Source of the DNA: an uncultured Lactobacillus sp. | Lineage (GTDB): Bacteria; Bacillota; Bacilli; Lactobacillales; Lactobacillaceae | Direction of reading: 5' to 3' | Assembly: GCA_937874185.1 (NCBI GenBank) | Contig: CALNAK010000036.1 | Span: forward strand, 81,312 to 145,311 | Length of the DNA: 64,000 nucleotides | Shown: piece after piece, positions 51,621 to 59,868 of the stretch | How positions within the stretch are numbered: position 1 is the stretch's first letter | How the letters are laid out: every line of letters begins with the position of its first letter | Translations under genes and position numbers: made by a program | The notes under the pieces: generated by a model | Told to the model about the DNA's origin: nothing | Seen by the model: the letters and a program-made list of their open reading frames with translations, nothing else | The model's database searches: none

Positions 51621-51793
51621 CCAAGAGCCTGGAGCAAAAGAGGAAATGGGCTCAGCTGTGACATTTTACTTAGGCAGCGAACTTTGCTGTCTTAGTAAAA
51701 GACCGATCTTTAAGACAATGCTGAACTTGCATTGGCTTAAAGTCGGTCCACAGCGTTCCAGCCCAATTTCCTCTTTTGCGGAAGGCGGAAACG
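51621..51793 (-). repeat. family B structured element, copy B3
   Basis: The outer arms AAAAGAGGAAATGGGCT and AGCCCAATTTCCTCTTTT pair over 17 bp. The hairpin TTTTACTTAGGCAGC/GCTGTCTTAGTAAAA is present, as is the second hairpin around CAATGCTGAACTTGCATTG. It lies about 135 nt past the marR stop. Confidence 0.8.
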
Positions 51794-51928
51794 CAAAAAA
51801 AATAGAAGATGGCTGTATCTTCTATTTCCCTCGTCTAAGTAATATTAAATTTTATATTAGTGTTGATTATCGTGTTGCCGTCAACATAGTGATTATTCTA
51901 CATCAATTTATGTGGCTGTCAACATAAA
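51794..51928. other. gene-free stretch with a 15-bp direct repeat
   Basis: TGTTGCCGTCAACAT (51873-51887) and TGTGGCTGTCAACAT (51911-51925) are 13/15 identical, 38 bp apart, just beyond the marR stop. Role unknown. Confidence 0.35.
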
Positions 51929-52354
51929 TTACTTACTATTAAGATTTTTCGTAATATGATCAATCATTTCAACAAATAATCGTTGTTCTTCAGTGCTAAG
52001 TCCTTGGGTGGCAATTTTTTCAGAATCCATCCAGATTTCTTGAACCTGAAGTGCCATTTTACGTCCCTTATCAGTCAAACTAACTAAAGTAATACGTTTG
52101 TCCTTAGATGACTTAGCTGTGCTGATAAGACCATTTTTTATCATGCGACTGACTGATTTTGCAATAGTTGAATGGTCCACACAAAGAGTTACGACAAGTT
52201 TGTTCTGTGAAATGCCATCGTTTTTTAATAATTCCAATAAAATAGTATCCTGACCAGGGTAGAGCCCCAAAGGTCGAAGATTCTTTGTAACAATATTTTT
52301 GTAACTCGCTATAAGGTTAATAATGGCCTTTTCAATTGGATATTCAGAGTTCAT
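51929..52354 (-). CDS. MarR-family transcriptional regulator
   Basis: A 141-residue MarR protein: LYPGQDTILLELLKNDGISQNKLVVTLCVDHSTIAKSVSRMIKNGLI (recognition helix) and SKDKRITLVSLTDKG (wing). AGGAGG is 7 nt before the ATG. It sits 23 nt after proB on the same strand and so is probably co-transcribed with it, an unusual position. Whether it regulates proline genes or came in separately is not clear. Confidence 0.87.
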   Translation of the reverse strand: MNSEYPIEKAIINLIASYKNIVTKNLRPLGLYPGQDTILLELLKNDGISQNKLVVTLCVDHSTIAKSVSRMIKNGLISTAKSSKDKRITLVSLTDKGRKMALQVQEIWMDSEKIATQGLSTEEQRLFVEMIDHITKNLNSK

Positions 52355-52377
52355 TATCCACCTCCTAATAGTTATTT

Positions 52378-53187
52378 TTAGATATTTTTGGAGAATAACG
52401 TTCCAACCGCGTCACCCGATAAAATATTGAAAATGATATCCGGATTCTTGCCGTTAGTCAAAACCATTTGTTGGTTGTGCTTCAAAATCAGCTCGGCCGC
52501 TTTTAATTTGGTCGTCATGCCACCAGTACCATACTTAGTTCCGTGACCACCAGCCGCAGAAATTATTTCTGGATTAATTTTACTAATAGAATTTATCAAT
52601 TCTGCATTTGGAACTTTCAATGGATTAGCGTTATAGAAACCGTCAATATCTGACAACATGATCAAAAGGTCAGCGTCGACTAAATTAGTTACGATTGCTG
52701 ATAATTGATCGTTGTCACCAAATTTAGTGTGGTGATCCAATTCGGAAACAGTTACCGTATCGTTTTCATTGACGATAGGGATCGTATTATCCATTGAGAG
52801 CAATTCTTGAAAACTGTTCATCACATTAGTGTGACTTTCCGGATAATCGATTATATCACGAGTTATCAACATTTGGGCGACAGACATCCCGTACTCGTGG
52901 AAAGCTTCATTATATATCTGCATCAATTCAGCTTGACCGACCGCCGCAACAGCTTGTTGCTTAGAAATCTTGACCGGGCGCTTGTCGATACCTAAGACAC
53001 CCATGCCGACACCAATAGCACCAGATGAAACCAAAACAACATCCTTGCCATCAGCTTTGAGAGTGCTCAAAACATGAGCCAGTTCTTTAATAACATTAAG
53101 ATTGATTTTACTATTTTGACGAATCAAAGTGCTAGTTCCAATTTTAACAACAATTCGATCGGCGAAAATTTGGCGCTTATTTTGCAT
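52378..53187 (-). CDS. proB: glutamate 5-kinase
   Basis: A 269-residue amino-acid kinase: RIVVKIGTSTLI, VVLVSSGAIGVGMGVLG, NDTVTVSELDHHTKFGDNDQLSAIV and GGHGTKYGTGGMTTKLKAAELI. The C-terminal PUA domain of longer ProB proteins is absent, as is common in lactobacilli. It phosphorylates glutamate, the feedback-controlled first step to proline. AGAGGA precedes the ATG. The marR gene, not proA, follows directly. Confidence 0.95.
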   Translation of the reverse strand: MQNKRQIFADRIVVKIGTSTLIRQNSKINLNVIKELAHVLSTLKADGKDVVLVSSGAIGVGMGVLGIDKRPVKISKQQAVAAVGQAELMQIYNEAFHEYGMSVAQMLITRDIIDYPESHTNVMNSFQELLSMDNTIPIVNENDTVTVSELDHHTKFGDNDQLSAIVTNLVDADLLIMLSDIDGFYNANPLKVPNAELINSISKINPEIISAAGGHGTKYGTGGMTTKLKAAELILKHNQQMVLTNGKNPDIIFNILSGDAVGTLFSKNI

Positions 53188-53230
53188 AAGTTTATCCTCT
53201 AAAAGTAGTTCTTATATGGGTTTGTGTTTT

Positions 53231-53403
53231 AAGTTGCCGTCTTCCGCAAAAATCAAAATTTGGCTGTAACGTAGTGGGCACGACTTGAAGCTAATTCCAA
53301 GAACGGGAATCATCTCCAAGCTCGGCCTTATTCTAACCTGACTTCGCCAGCTAAGAATAAATTCACTACTGAGCCAATTTTGATTTTTGCTCCAGACTAG
53401 TTT
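53231..53403 (+). repeat. family B structured element, copy B4
   Basis: It starts AAGTTGCCGTCTTCCG and ends TCCAGACTAG. The arms GCAAAAATCAAAATTTGGCT and AGCCAATTTTGATTTTTGC pair over about 18 bp. The inner hairpin is TTATTCTAACCTGAC/CAGCTAAGAATAA. It lies upstream of proB and is convergent with B5. Confidence 0.8.
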
Positions 53404-53490
53404 GGTTATTTTACATTTTTATTGAAACATAAAACTAATTAAAAGTTGTATTTAGTTTTAAATAATATATAACAATATATGAAACATTCC

Positions 53491-53659
53491 TCTAGTCGGA
53501 GCGACCGCAATTCGGGTCTCAGCCATGAGATTTTTCTTAGTTGGCGGTTTGTGCCGACTTAGAAAAAGGCTCGCTTTGGAAACAATTTTGATTTTTAAAT
53601 TGGTTTCAAACGATGCCCATGGCGTTCCAGACCCGATATTGCCGAGCGGAGACGGCAAA
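53491..53659 (-). repeat. family B structured element, copy B5
   Basis: It starts (plus strand) TCTAGTCGGAGCG and ends GGAGACGGCAAAC. The outer arms GACCGCAATTCGGGTCT and AGACCCGATATTGCC pair; the inner hairpin is TTTTTCTTAGTTGGC/GCCGACTTAGAAAAA. It is close in sequence to B1, forming a subgroup. Confidence 0.8.
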
Positions 53660-53740
53660 CAAAGAAACGAATTGACTAGTAATTAATTATCAATACTACT
53701 ATGCTAGAACAATAGTCAAGATAAGGAAAGGGTGTATTTC

Positions 53741-54022
53741 ATGTATAAAGTATTAATCGTTCTCCATGAAGATGATGATTATATCAGAATGAATAAAGTT
53801 TACATAGAAAGTATGCCTGTCGCAGGCCAATATATTATCCATACCGACGGATTAGCATACTTTGTTGAAGAAGTAACCACGTTTGTAGGTTACGTAAGCA
53901 GTAAAGGTGCTATCGCCATCGTGGTCGTCCATCCGGCACCAAGAGATTCCGAAGTAAATAAGTTGTACGGAGTGGACATTGAGCGAGATTTAGATGATCC
54001 AGAATATAATAAGAAAGATTAA
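53741..54022 (+). CDS. small protein of unknown function
   Basis: A 93-residue soluble acidic protein (MYKVLIVLHEDDDYIRMNKV at the start, a charged DLDDPEYNKKD tail). I do not recognise the family. ATG 53741 is preceded by AAGGAAAGGG; a GTG at 53732 lies too near that site. The gene is bordered by repeat B5 and by an intrinsic terminator, so it is a single-gene transcript. Its codon use resembles its neighbours. Confidence 0.65.
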   Translation: MYKVLIVLHEDDDYIRMNKVYIESMPVAGQYIIHTDGLAYFVEEVTTFVGYVSSKGAIAIVVVHPAPRDSEVNKLYGVDIERDLDDPEYNKKD

Positions 54023-54041
54023 TAGCGTTAGTTGATTTGTC

Positions 54042-54081
54042 AGTGGTGGCACAGACAGGTTGACTGGCGCCATTTTTTTAC
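54042..54081 (+). terminator. intrinsic terminator after the 93-residue gene
   Basis: AGTGGTGGCA (54042-54051) pairs with TGGCGCCATT (54065-54074) with one mismatch, then seven Ts. Confidence 0.7.
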
Positions 54082-54741
54082 TATTGGAAAACAATGTTTA
54101 CCGAATGTGGTCTTTACCAATGGATAATTTAGGGTATCTTTAGCATGTGGATAAAAGCGTTTTCAAACGGTAACATAAATTACTAAATGATTGGTATAAC
54201 AGGGGATTGGTGGGGTTTATAAATATATTTAAAGGAATTATTGTCAGTGGATAAGTAGCTGGTTTTCGCAAAAAAAATAAAGGCCTACCACCAGCCTTTA
54301 CTTTTGCGAGAAATAAAACCAGAGCCTACCACTAACCCTGATTCCTAAGCAGTTGAGAAGGAGTACTACTTTAAAAGGATAACAATAGAATATTGTTAGG
54401 TTAATACATCCTCGCTTTATATAACCAAATTAATTATAAGCCGGATATAAATGTTTTTCTACAATTCAGGAAAAATATATTGATTAAAATAACAAAATAT
54501 TAAAAAAATAAGCCAAAACTATACATTATCTTGCTGTCTTTGGTAATCAACGTGACTTAGGTGGGGGCAGATGTCATAATTTAAGTGTCTATAAATACTG
54601 ATAGTATATATAATGTTCAAAAAAGTATAATCATTTTATATAAAGTTGGAAATTAATTACCAGTGTTATGAGGCATAATAGTGTCAGTAAAGAGATTATT
54701 GCATATGGGTGTTTTAAGAAAATTTTAGATAGAAGGGTGGT
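54082..54741. other. 660-bp gene-free stretch containing an extended hairpin
   Basis: No gene or tRNA is recognisable. The notable structure is the nested hairpin at 54259-54322. A TATAAT on the minus strand (54438-54433) points toward that hairpin, so a ~170-nt RNA may end there. The motif GCCTACCAC occurs twice (54284 and 54325 regions). Confidence 0.3.
54259..54322. terminator. extended nested hairpin, possible bidirectional terminator
   Basis: Three nested stems share one axis: CTGGTTTT/AAAACCAG, CGCAAAA/TTTTGCG and TAAAGGC/GCCTTTA around a CTACCACCA loop. The innermost stem has A and T tracts on its sides, so it could stop transcription from either strand. Confidence 0.5.
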
Positions 54742-55023
54742 ATGATTTTGAGAGAAGTAGGCGTTTCCAACGTTGAAAGAGATAACTTCATACACTCAGT
54801 TGAAGAGTCATTAGGCGCTTTTAACTTGGGTTCAGAAGGATCATTAATCAATCTCGTATTTAAACATTTAAAGTTGTTAGAATATAATAACAATTTAGAG
54901 GAAGAATTGATTAATTTTAGAAGAGAATTAATTGAATATGATATTAAGACTGGACATCGTCATAATCGTGATGTCGAAGAATTATTGTTCAAAATCAAAA
55001 ACCGCAATTTACCATATATTTAA
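54742..55023 (+). CDS. small protein of unknown function
   Basis: A 93-residue protein, probably all-helical, with a leucine-rich middle (SLINLVFKHLKLLEYNNNLEEELINFRREL) that could form a coiled coil. I do not recognise it. The start is uncertain: ATG 54742 is only 4 nt after AAGGG, and TTG 54748 is 7 nt after GGTGG. It lies alone after a long gene-free stretch, with a hairpin-like GGAATGTAATTTTATTCC and T run just downstream (55031-55060). Confidence 0.6.
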   Translation: MILREVGVSNVERDNFIHSVEESLGAFNLGSEGSLINLVFKHLKLLEYNNNLEEELINFRRELIEYDIKTGHRHNRDVEELLFKIKNRNLPYI

Positions 55024-55100
55024 CAAAATGTAGGAATGTAATTTTATTCCTGCATTTTTTTGTGCTCACAGATGATATATTATTAACATGAGGTGGGATT

Positions 55101-55853
55101 ATGGTGAAAGTTTATCAAAGAATGATACAAGATGTTCCCGTTTTGGAAGTTGTTGAAGAAAGCCAGTTTAGTGAAGCATTGCCACTGGTCATTTTTTATC
55201 ATGGCTGGAGATCTAGCAAAGAACTAGTTTTGACACAGGCACGAAAGTTAGCACAAAAAAATATCCGCGTAATCTTGCCCGATGCAATGAATCATGGACA
55301 AAGACATGCAGATATTTCTTCAATACCTTCGATGACGTTTTGGAACAGTATTCAAGGTAATCTTGCAGAATTCTCACTGTTGAAGAACTTCTATGAAAAA
55401 AAGAATCTCATCAAAGATGGCAAAATTGGTGTTGGCGGATATTCAATGGGAGGAATGACAACCGGAGCTTTGTTGACAGCTCATCCCGAAATCACCGCCG
55501 CCACAATAATTATGGGAACGCCAAACCTCAATGCCTATGCGAAATTAGTCAGGGACGATGCCGTCAAACGCCAGCTTTATATACCAGAAGATTTGAAGTA
55601 TCTAACCAGCTGGATCGAGCATTATGACCTAAATAGTCATCCCGAGAAAATCAATAATCGCCCAGTCCTATTTTGGCATGGAACCGACGACCACAGAATC
55701 CCTTACGAACAATCCAAGAATTTCTTCGATAGCATCCAAGGCCAGCCGTACGCCGAACAAGTGGCATTTATCACCGGATACAAAGCAGGGCATTTAGTTG
55801 AAACACGCCTAATGGACAAAATTGCCAACTTCTTTGAATATTATTTAGAGTAA
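55101..55853 (+). CDS. alpha/beta hydrolase (esterase/peptidase family)
   Basis: A 250-residue alpha/beta hydrolase. The nucleophile elbow is GGYSMGGMT with Ser in GxSxG near residue 115; the His of GHLVE near residue 234 and Asp of HGTDDHRIP near 194 complete a catalytic triad. FYHGWRSSKELVL is the oxyanion-region HG motif. It resembles the YitV/YtmA-type esterases of Firmicutes. No signal peptide is present, so it is intracellular. The substrate is unknown. Confidence 0.82.
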   Translation: MVKVYQRMIQDVPVLEVVEESQFSEALPLVIFYHGWRSSKELVLTQARKLAQKNIRVILPDAMNHGQRHADISSIPSMTFWNSIQGNLAEFSLLKNFYEKKNLIKDGKIGVGGYSMGGMTTGALLTAHPEITAATIIMGTPNLNAYAKLVRDDAVKRQLYIPEDLKYLTSWIEHYDLNSHPEKINNRPVLFWHGTDDHRIPYEQSKNFFDSIQGQPYAEQVAFITGYKAGHLVETRLMDKIANFFEYYLE

Positions 55854-55994
55854 TTTCTTATTACAGCACTAATTAGGATAATTAGATTAATCAAACCCAG
55901 TAAGTCAAATTCGAATTTCTGAATTTGGCTTTTTTACTCGAAATTTTTGAAAAGTGAGATAATAACCACAACTAAGTAAAAAGGGGAGATTAAT

Positions 55995-57350
55995 TTGGAC
56001 GAGAAAGAATCTTTTATTACTGAAAACAAGAATGAATTTGAGAAACTGCTCGAGCAATTTATAGCCCTCAAAAGTGTCAGTGCGACTGGTACGGGTATAA
56101 CTGAAACGGTCAGCTTTTTAGAGAAATTATTACAAGATTTATTAAAGGCACAAGTCAAAATTGTTCAAACTCCAGGTAATCCAATTATTTTGGCAAAGAT
56201 AGCTGGTCAAAGTGACAAGAATGTTCTATTTTATGGGCACTATGATGTCATGACTCCCGGAGATCTCAAGCAATGGAAGACTGAACCGTTTAAACTAAAA
56301 AAATCAGATGGTCGCATGTTTGGCCGTGGCGTTGGCGATAATAAGGGTCAGCTTATGGCACAAATTTTGGGACTCTATACATATTTACAAGTCCACCAAA
56401 ATTTTCCATATAATATCACGCTATTCATTGAAGGTGAGGAGGAACAGGGTAGTAAAGACCTCGCTCCGACAATTAAGAAACTCGCTAAGTCTGAATTGAA
56501 AGATATTGATACAGCGTTTGTCGTCGACGGCTCATTTGGTGCGGATGGAACGCATGTATTACGAATGGGCAATCGGGGGATGTTGGCTTTTCAATTGAGT
56601 GTGGAAACTGGAACACATGATAATCATTCCGGTAATCTCGGTAATATCATGGAGAACCCTTTCGTCAAACTCTTACGCTATTTGGATAAAATTTACGACT
56701 ATCAAACCAACACAGTCAAGATTCCACATTTCTATGACGGTGTTGAAATGTCGAATCACCAACAATTCGATTGGATCAACAGGCTGCCATATGATAAGGA
56801 AAGTATTCAAAAGCAATCCGGCATCAATAAATTGAATTTTGATAAAGAAACGTATTACGAAAATTTGATGTTCAAACCAACGTTTAATTTTTCCAGTGTC
56901 AAATCAGGTTATATGGGTGAGGGTGTCAAAACGATTATTCCTCACACCGCCTCAATTACGATTGACAGTCGTTTAGTCGGTAAACAATCCATTCCCGTTA
57001 TCAAAGATAATTTGGAAGCACTATTGAAGTCTGGTTTAGATTCTGGAGAATTGAAGTTGAAGTATTTGGGCGAAGAGCCACCTTCACAAACAACTGCCCT
57101 TAAAGAACAAACTGAACAAGTTTACCAAGCAATAGTTAGAGCCACTGGCAAAGCCTATATTGAACCAGCCATGCCAGGGACTGTGCCAAATTACGTTTGG
57201 ACCGATATTCTAAAAGTTCCCGTTTTCACAATTCCATATGCCAATTACGATCAACATAATCATGATGTGAATGAGAATTTGACAGAGAAAGCTTTTTTGG
57301 ATGGAATACGGATTAGTTATGAATTGTGTGCCGTCTTCCGTAAAAATTGA
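55995..57350 (+). CDS. M20-family dipeptidase/deacylase
   Basis: A 451-residue M20 metallopeptidase. The metal ligands are visible: His in FYGHYDVM, bridging Asp in GVGDNKGQL, general base Glu and ligand in IEGEEEQGS, and a C-terminal His in YDQHNHDVNENL. A dimerisation domain lies between (residues ~195-330). TTG 55995 follows GGGGAG. The last seven residues and the stop are encoded by the start of repeat B6 (GTGTGCCGTCTTCCGT), so the native C-terminus was probably changed by that element. Confidence 0.87.
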   Translation: MDEKESFITENKNEFEKLLEQFIALKSVSATGTGITETVSFLEKLLQDLLKAQVKIVQTPGNPIILAKIAGQSDKNVLFYGHYDVMTPGDLKQWKTEPFKLKKSDGRMFGRGVGDNKGQLMAQILGLYTYLQVHQNFPYNITLFIEGEEEQGSKDLAPTIKKLAKSELKDIDTAFVVDGSFGADGTHVLRMGNRGMLAFQLSVETGTHDNHSGNLGNIMENPFVKLLRYLDKIYDYQTNTVKIPHFYDGVEMSNHQQFDWINRLPYDKESIQKQSGINKLNFDKETYYENLMFKPTFNFSSVKSGYMGEGVKTIIPHTASITIDSRLVGKQSIPVIKDNLEALLKSGLDSGELKLKYLGEEPPSQTTALKEQTEQVYQAIVRATGKAYIEPAMPGTVPNYVWTDILKVPVFTIPYANYDQHNHDVNENLTEKAFLDGIRISYELCAVFRKN

Positions 57351-57491
57351 AATTTGGCTGGAACGTGGTGGGCCGACTTGGAGCCGATTGGCTTTGCCAA
57401 TAGTCTTCAAGCTCGACCTTTTTCTAACCTGACTTCGTCAGCCAAGAAAAATTTCACCACTGAGCCAATTTCAATTTTTACTCCAGACTAG
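57328..57491 (+). repeat. family B structured element, copy B6, overlapping a coding end
   Basis: It starts GTGTGCCGTCTTCCGT inside the M20 gene and ends TCCAGACTAG. The arms GTAAAAATTGAAATTTGGCT and AGCCAATTTCAATTTTTAC pair. The inner hairpin TTTTTCTAACCTGACTTCG/TCAGCCAAGAAAAA is present. Convergent with B7. Confidence 0.8.
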
Positions 57492-57631
57492 ATGGTGGTA
57501 TTTAGTTTGTTTTGGTTAAATTACGGAATAGTAATGTGGGATAAACTTTATGTGTTTAATACCACATGGATGTCGATTTAATAATCATTCCTACTATAGA
57601 ATAATATTCATAATTCCTTCAGAGATGTAAA

Positions 57632-57675
57632 AAAGAGTCTATATTAACTGAAAATTCAGTTAGTATAGGCTCTTT
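57632..57675. terminator. long bidirectional hairpin terminator between B6 and B7
   Basis: AAAGAGTCTATATTAACTGA (57632-57651) pairs with TCAGTTAGTATAGGCTCTTT (57656-57675), a 20-bp stem with G-U pairs, between two convergent genes. Confidence 0.75.
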
Positions 57676-57754
57676 ATCGTTAGAACGATTTAAATTATTT
57701 ATATCTATATCAACAATTACTCCACAACGACCTCTACAAATTAATTAGATATCT

Positions 57755-57926
57755 ATCTAGTCTGGAGCGAAAAAGCGATGGGCTCAATAGCGAGATTTCA
57801 CTTAATTAGCGTACTTTACTGATTTAGTGAAAGGCCAATCTTGGAAACAATTCCGAACTTTGGAATTGATTTCAAGTTGTGCCCGCTATGTTCCAGCCCA
57901 ATCGTTTTTTCACGGAAGACGGCAAC
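57755..57926 (-). repeat. family B structured element, copy B7
   Basis: On the minus strand it begins GTTGCCGTCTTCCG one base after the acyl-CoA ligase stop codon. The arms GAAAAAGCGATGGGCT and AGCCCAATCGTTTTTTC pair; the inner hairpin is TTTCACTTAATTAG/CTGATTTAGTGAAA; the second hairpin is CAATTCCGAACTTTGGAATTG. Confidence 0.8.
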
Positions 57927-57927
57927 T

Positions 57928-59388
57928 TTAAATCGTCTCATATTTAATTTCCATCAAACGATGACGCAAAATCTTGCCAGCCGTTGTCTTTGGAAACTTA
58001 TCAATCAAACGAAACTCCAATGGAACCTGGAAGTCAGCTAAGTTGTGTTGACCGAATTCCTTGAGGTTGCTGCTAGTTAAGAAAGCATTATCCTTCATCG
58101 TTAAGTAGGCAATCGGCAACTGCTTGTCACTTTTATCCGACTTGATACCAACAATACAAATATCGATGATCCCAGTCACACTCCGATAAACATTCTCAAT
58201 TTCTTCAGGATAAATAATTTTGTCACCAGAATAAATCAACTCATTCTTGCGTCCTTTAAGATAGAGAAAATTGTCGTCGTCGAGATAGCCCATATCGCCA
58301 GTCTGGAAAAAGCCGTCTTTGGTGAAACGTGCGTTATAGAGTTCACGCTTGTTGAGATAGCCGATAGCAACAGTTGGTGACTTAACTTCGATACAGCCGA
58401 TGTTATCTTGGTTAATATTAGTAATGCGGACTTGTTCCGTGAAGAACGGTTGACCGCAGGAACCAGATTTTACTTCGGCATCGTCAAAATTCAGGGCGGA
58501 AATATTCGAAGTTGTATCAGTCATGCCATATGATTGCAGCACCGGAATACCCAGCATGTTGCAACGTAATAAAGTCCAATTATCAACCAAACCACTGCCC
58601 AAGAAGACACAGCGGAACTTGGAATTATAACTCTTGCCCCGAGGTAGAGAATTCAAAAGTTCCCGCAACATTGGTGGAGTTAGTGAAATAATCGTTGCTC
58701 GTTCATTGATGAGCACTTTGTTGATATGATCAATATTGAAGTCATCAATTAAATGAACCCCGATACCATAGATCAGTGACCGCATGATAACTGAGAATCC
58801 GGGAGCGTTGAAGAAGGGCATCGTTAGGACCCAGCTATCTTCATTGTTGATACCCAGGTTAAGAAAAGTTCCCATGGCAGAAAAAAAGTAGTTACCATAT
58901 GTCAACATGACGCCGGTATCTTCATTGTTCTCACTGGGAGTATAGAGAACTGTCGCCACCTGATCATTACTGAATTCAGTTACGCAATGATAATTAACAT
59001 CTTTTTCCAAACTCAAAATATCGGACATCATTGTTTTGTTCCAATTGACTTTAAAAATCTCAGAAGTTGGGGCAGAATCACTGATTAAAATGGTTTTTGG
59101 TTTACAATCGTTGATTTGATAGTTTAATGAATTTGAGGATAATTCAGTATCTAGCATAATTATCCTCGTTCCTAGCTGTTGAAGTGCTAAAATGGCAACG
59201 TAGCCATTAAAACAATTATCGGAAAATAAGGCCACAGGATCATTTTTGCGAATTCCGCTAGTAAATAATTTGCTAGCAAATAGTTGAACGGTCGAATTAA
59301 GCTCTTTGAAAGTGAAATCCGCATGCTCTAGGATTAAAGCAACCTTTTTTGGATCGAGTTTTGCACGTTTGACTAACCAATTTTCCAA
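57928..59388 (-). CDS. acyl-CoA/acyl-acid ligase of the ANL (MenE-like) family
   Basis: A 486-residue AMP-forming ligase. The phosphate-binding motif is degenerate (VLYTPSENNEDTGVMLTYGN in place of TSGTTGxPKGV), the A5 motif is QSYGMTDTTSN, A7 is FFQTGDMGYLDDDNFLYLKGRKNELI, and A10 is PKTTAGKILRHRL with the catalytic Lys. It is closest in feel to MenE/long-chain acyl-CoA ligases. The start is a TTG, 7 nt after GAGGT. A hotdog protein is transcribed divergently 111 bp away. No other menaquinone genes are visible, so a menaquinone role is doubtful. Confidence 0.82.
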   Translation of the reverse strand: MENWLVKRAKLDPKKVALILEHADFTFKELNSTVQLFASKLFTSGIRKNDPVALFSDNCFNGYVAILALQQLGTRIIMLDTELSSNSLNYQINDCKPKTILISDSAPTSEIFKVNWNKTMMSDILSLEKDVNYHCVTEFSNDQVATVLYTPSENNEDTGVMLTYGNYFFSAMGTFLNLGINNEDSWVLTMPFFNAPGFSVIMRSLIYGIGVHLIDDFNIDHINKVLINERATIISLTPPMLRELLNSLPRGKSYNSKFRCVFLGSGLVDNWTLLRCNMLGIPVLQSYGMTDTTSNISALNFDDAEVKSGSCGQPFFTEQVRITNINQDNIGCIEVKSPTVAIGYLNKRELYNARFTKDGFFQTGDMGYLDDDNFLYLKGRKNELIYSGDKIIYPEEIENVYRSVTGIIDICIVGIKSDKSDKQLPIAYLTMKDNAFLTSSNLKEFGQHNLADFQVPLEFRLIDKFPKTTAGKILRHRLMEIKYETI

Positions 59389-59499
59389 AATATGACCTCT
59401 TTTCCTTTAAAAATTTGATACCATTAAAGTTATTATGACTTGATTGTAGAACACTTTGACAATAAAATTTAAATAATTATGAAAATATTGAGGTACAAA

Positions 59500-59868
59500 A
59501 TGAGTTTGCTAAATGATTTAGGAATCGAAGTAGTCGAAAAGGGAAGACACAAAGTAGTTTTGCAGATGGAACTTAATGAAGAACATTTGCAGATGGAAGA
59601 CAAGAAAGCTGGTAGTATCAACGCTATGATGTCTGAAACTGCCGCCAGTATTGGGGCAAACTTGAACGTTGAGGATAATAATACTGCCGCTATTCTTGGG
59701 GTTTCATTACATAATTTGAATTCACTCAAGTTAGGCAAACTAATTGTTGAAGCTATCTCTGTTAAGAATGGTAGTAACGTCCAAACTTGGCAAGCTACAA
59801 CACATTTCGATAATAGCGCCATAACTAATAGTTTGAGCACCGTTACTTTAAAGAAGATTCAACTCTAA
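59500..59868 (+). CDS. hotdog-fold thioesterase (PaaI/DHNA-CoA thioesterase-like)
   Basis: A 122-residue single hotdog domain, the usual size: LGIEVVEKGRHKVVLQMELNEEHLQMEDKKAGSINAMMSETAAS, the long helix with Glu near residue 48 and the ILGVSLHNLNSL strand. The ATG at 59500 follows TTGAGGT; an earlier ATG is in frame but has no site. It is divergent from the acyl-CoA ligase and overlaps the following gene tail-to-tail by 4 nt. Ligase and thioesterase could act on the same acyl-CoA. Confidence 0.8.
   Translation: MSLLNDLGIEVVEKGRHKVVLQMELNEEHLQMEDKKAGSINAMMSETAASIGANLNVEDNNTAAILGVSLHNLNSLKLGKLIVEAISVKNGSNVQTWQATTHFDNSAITNSLSTVTLKKIQL

Noticed and set aside
51646..51927. 93-codon frame containing WLKVGPQRSSPISSF
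   Set aside because: It is produced by repeat B3; a similar peptide appears in an unrelated frame over B6, showing it is a by-product of the element.
54119..54254. Three DnaA-box-like sequences (one TGTGGATAA matching the consensus)
   Set aside because: Only one is perfect, spacing is irregular, and no dnaA/dnaN genes or AT-rich unwinding element are near; chance is likely in AT-rich DNA.
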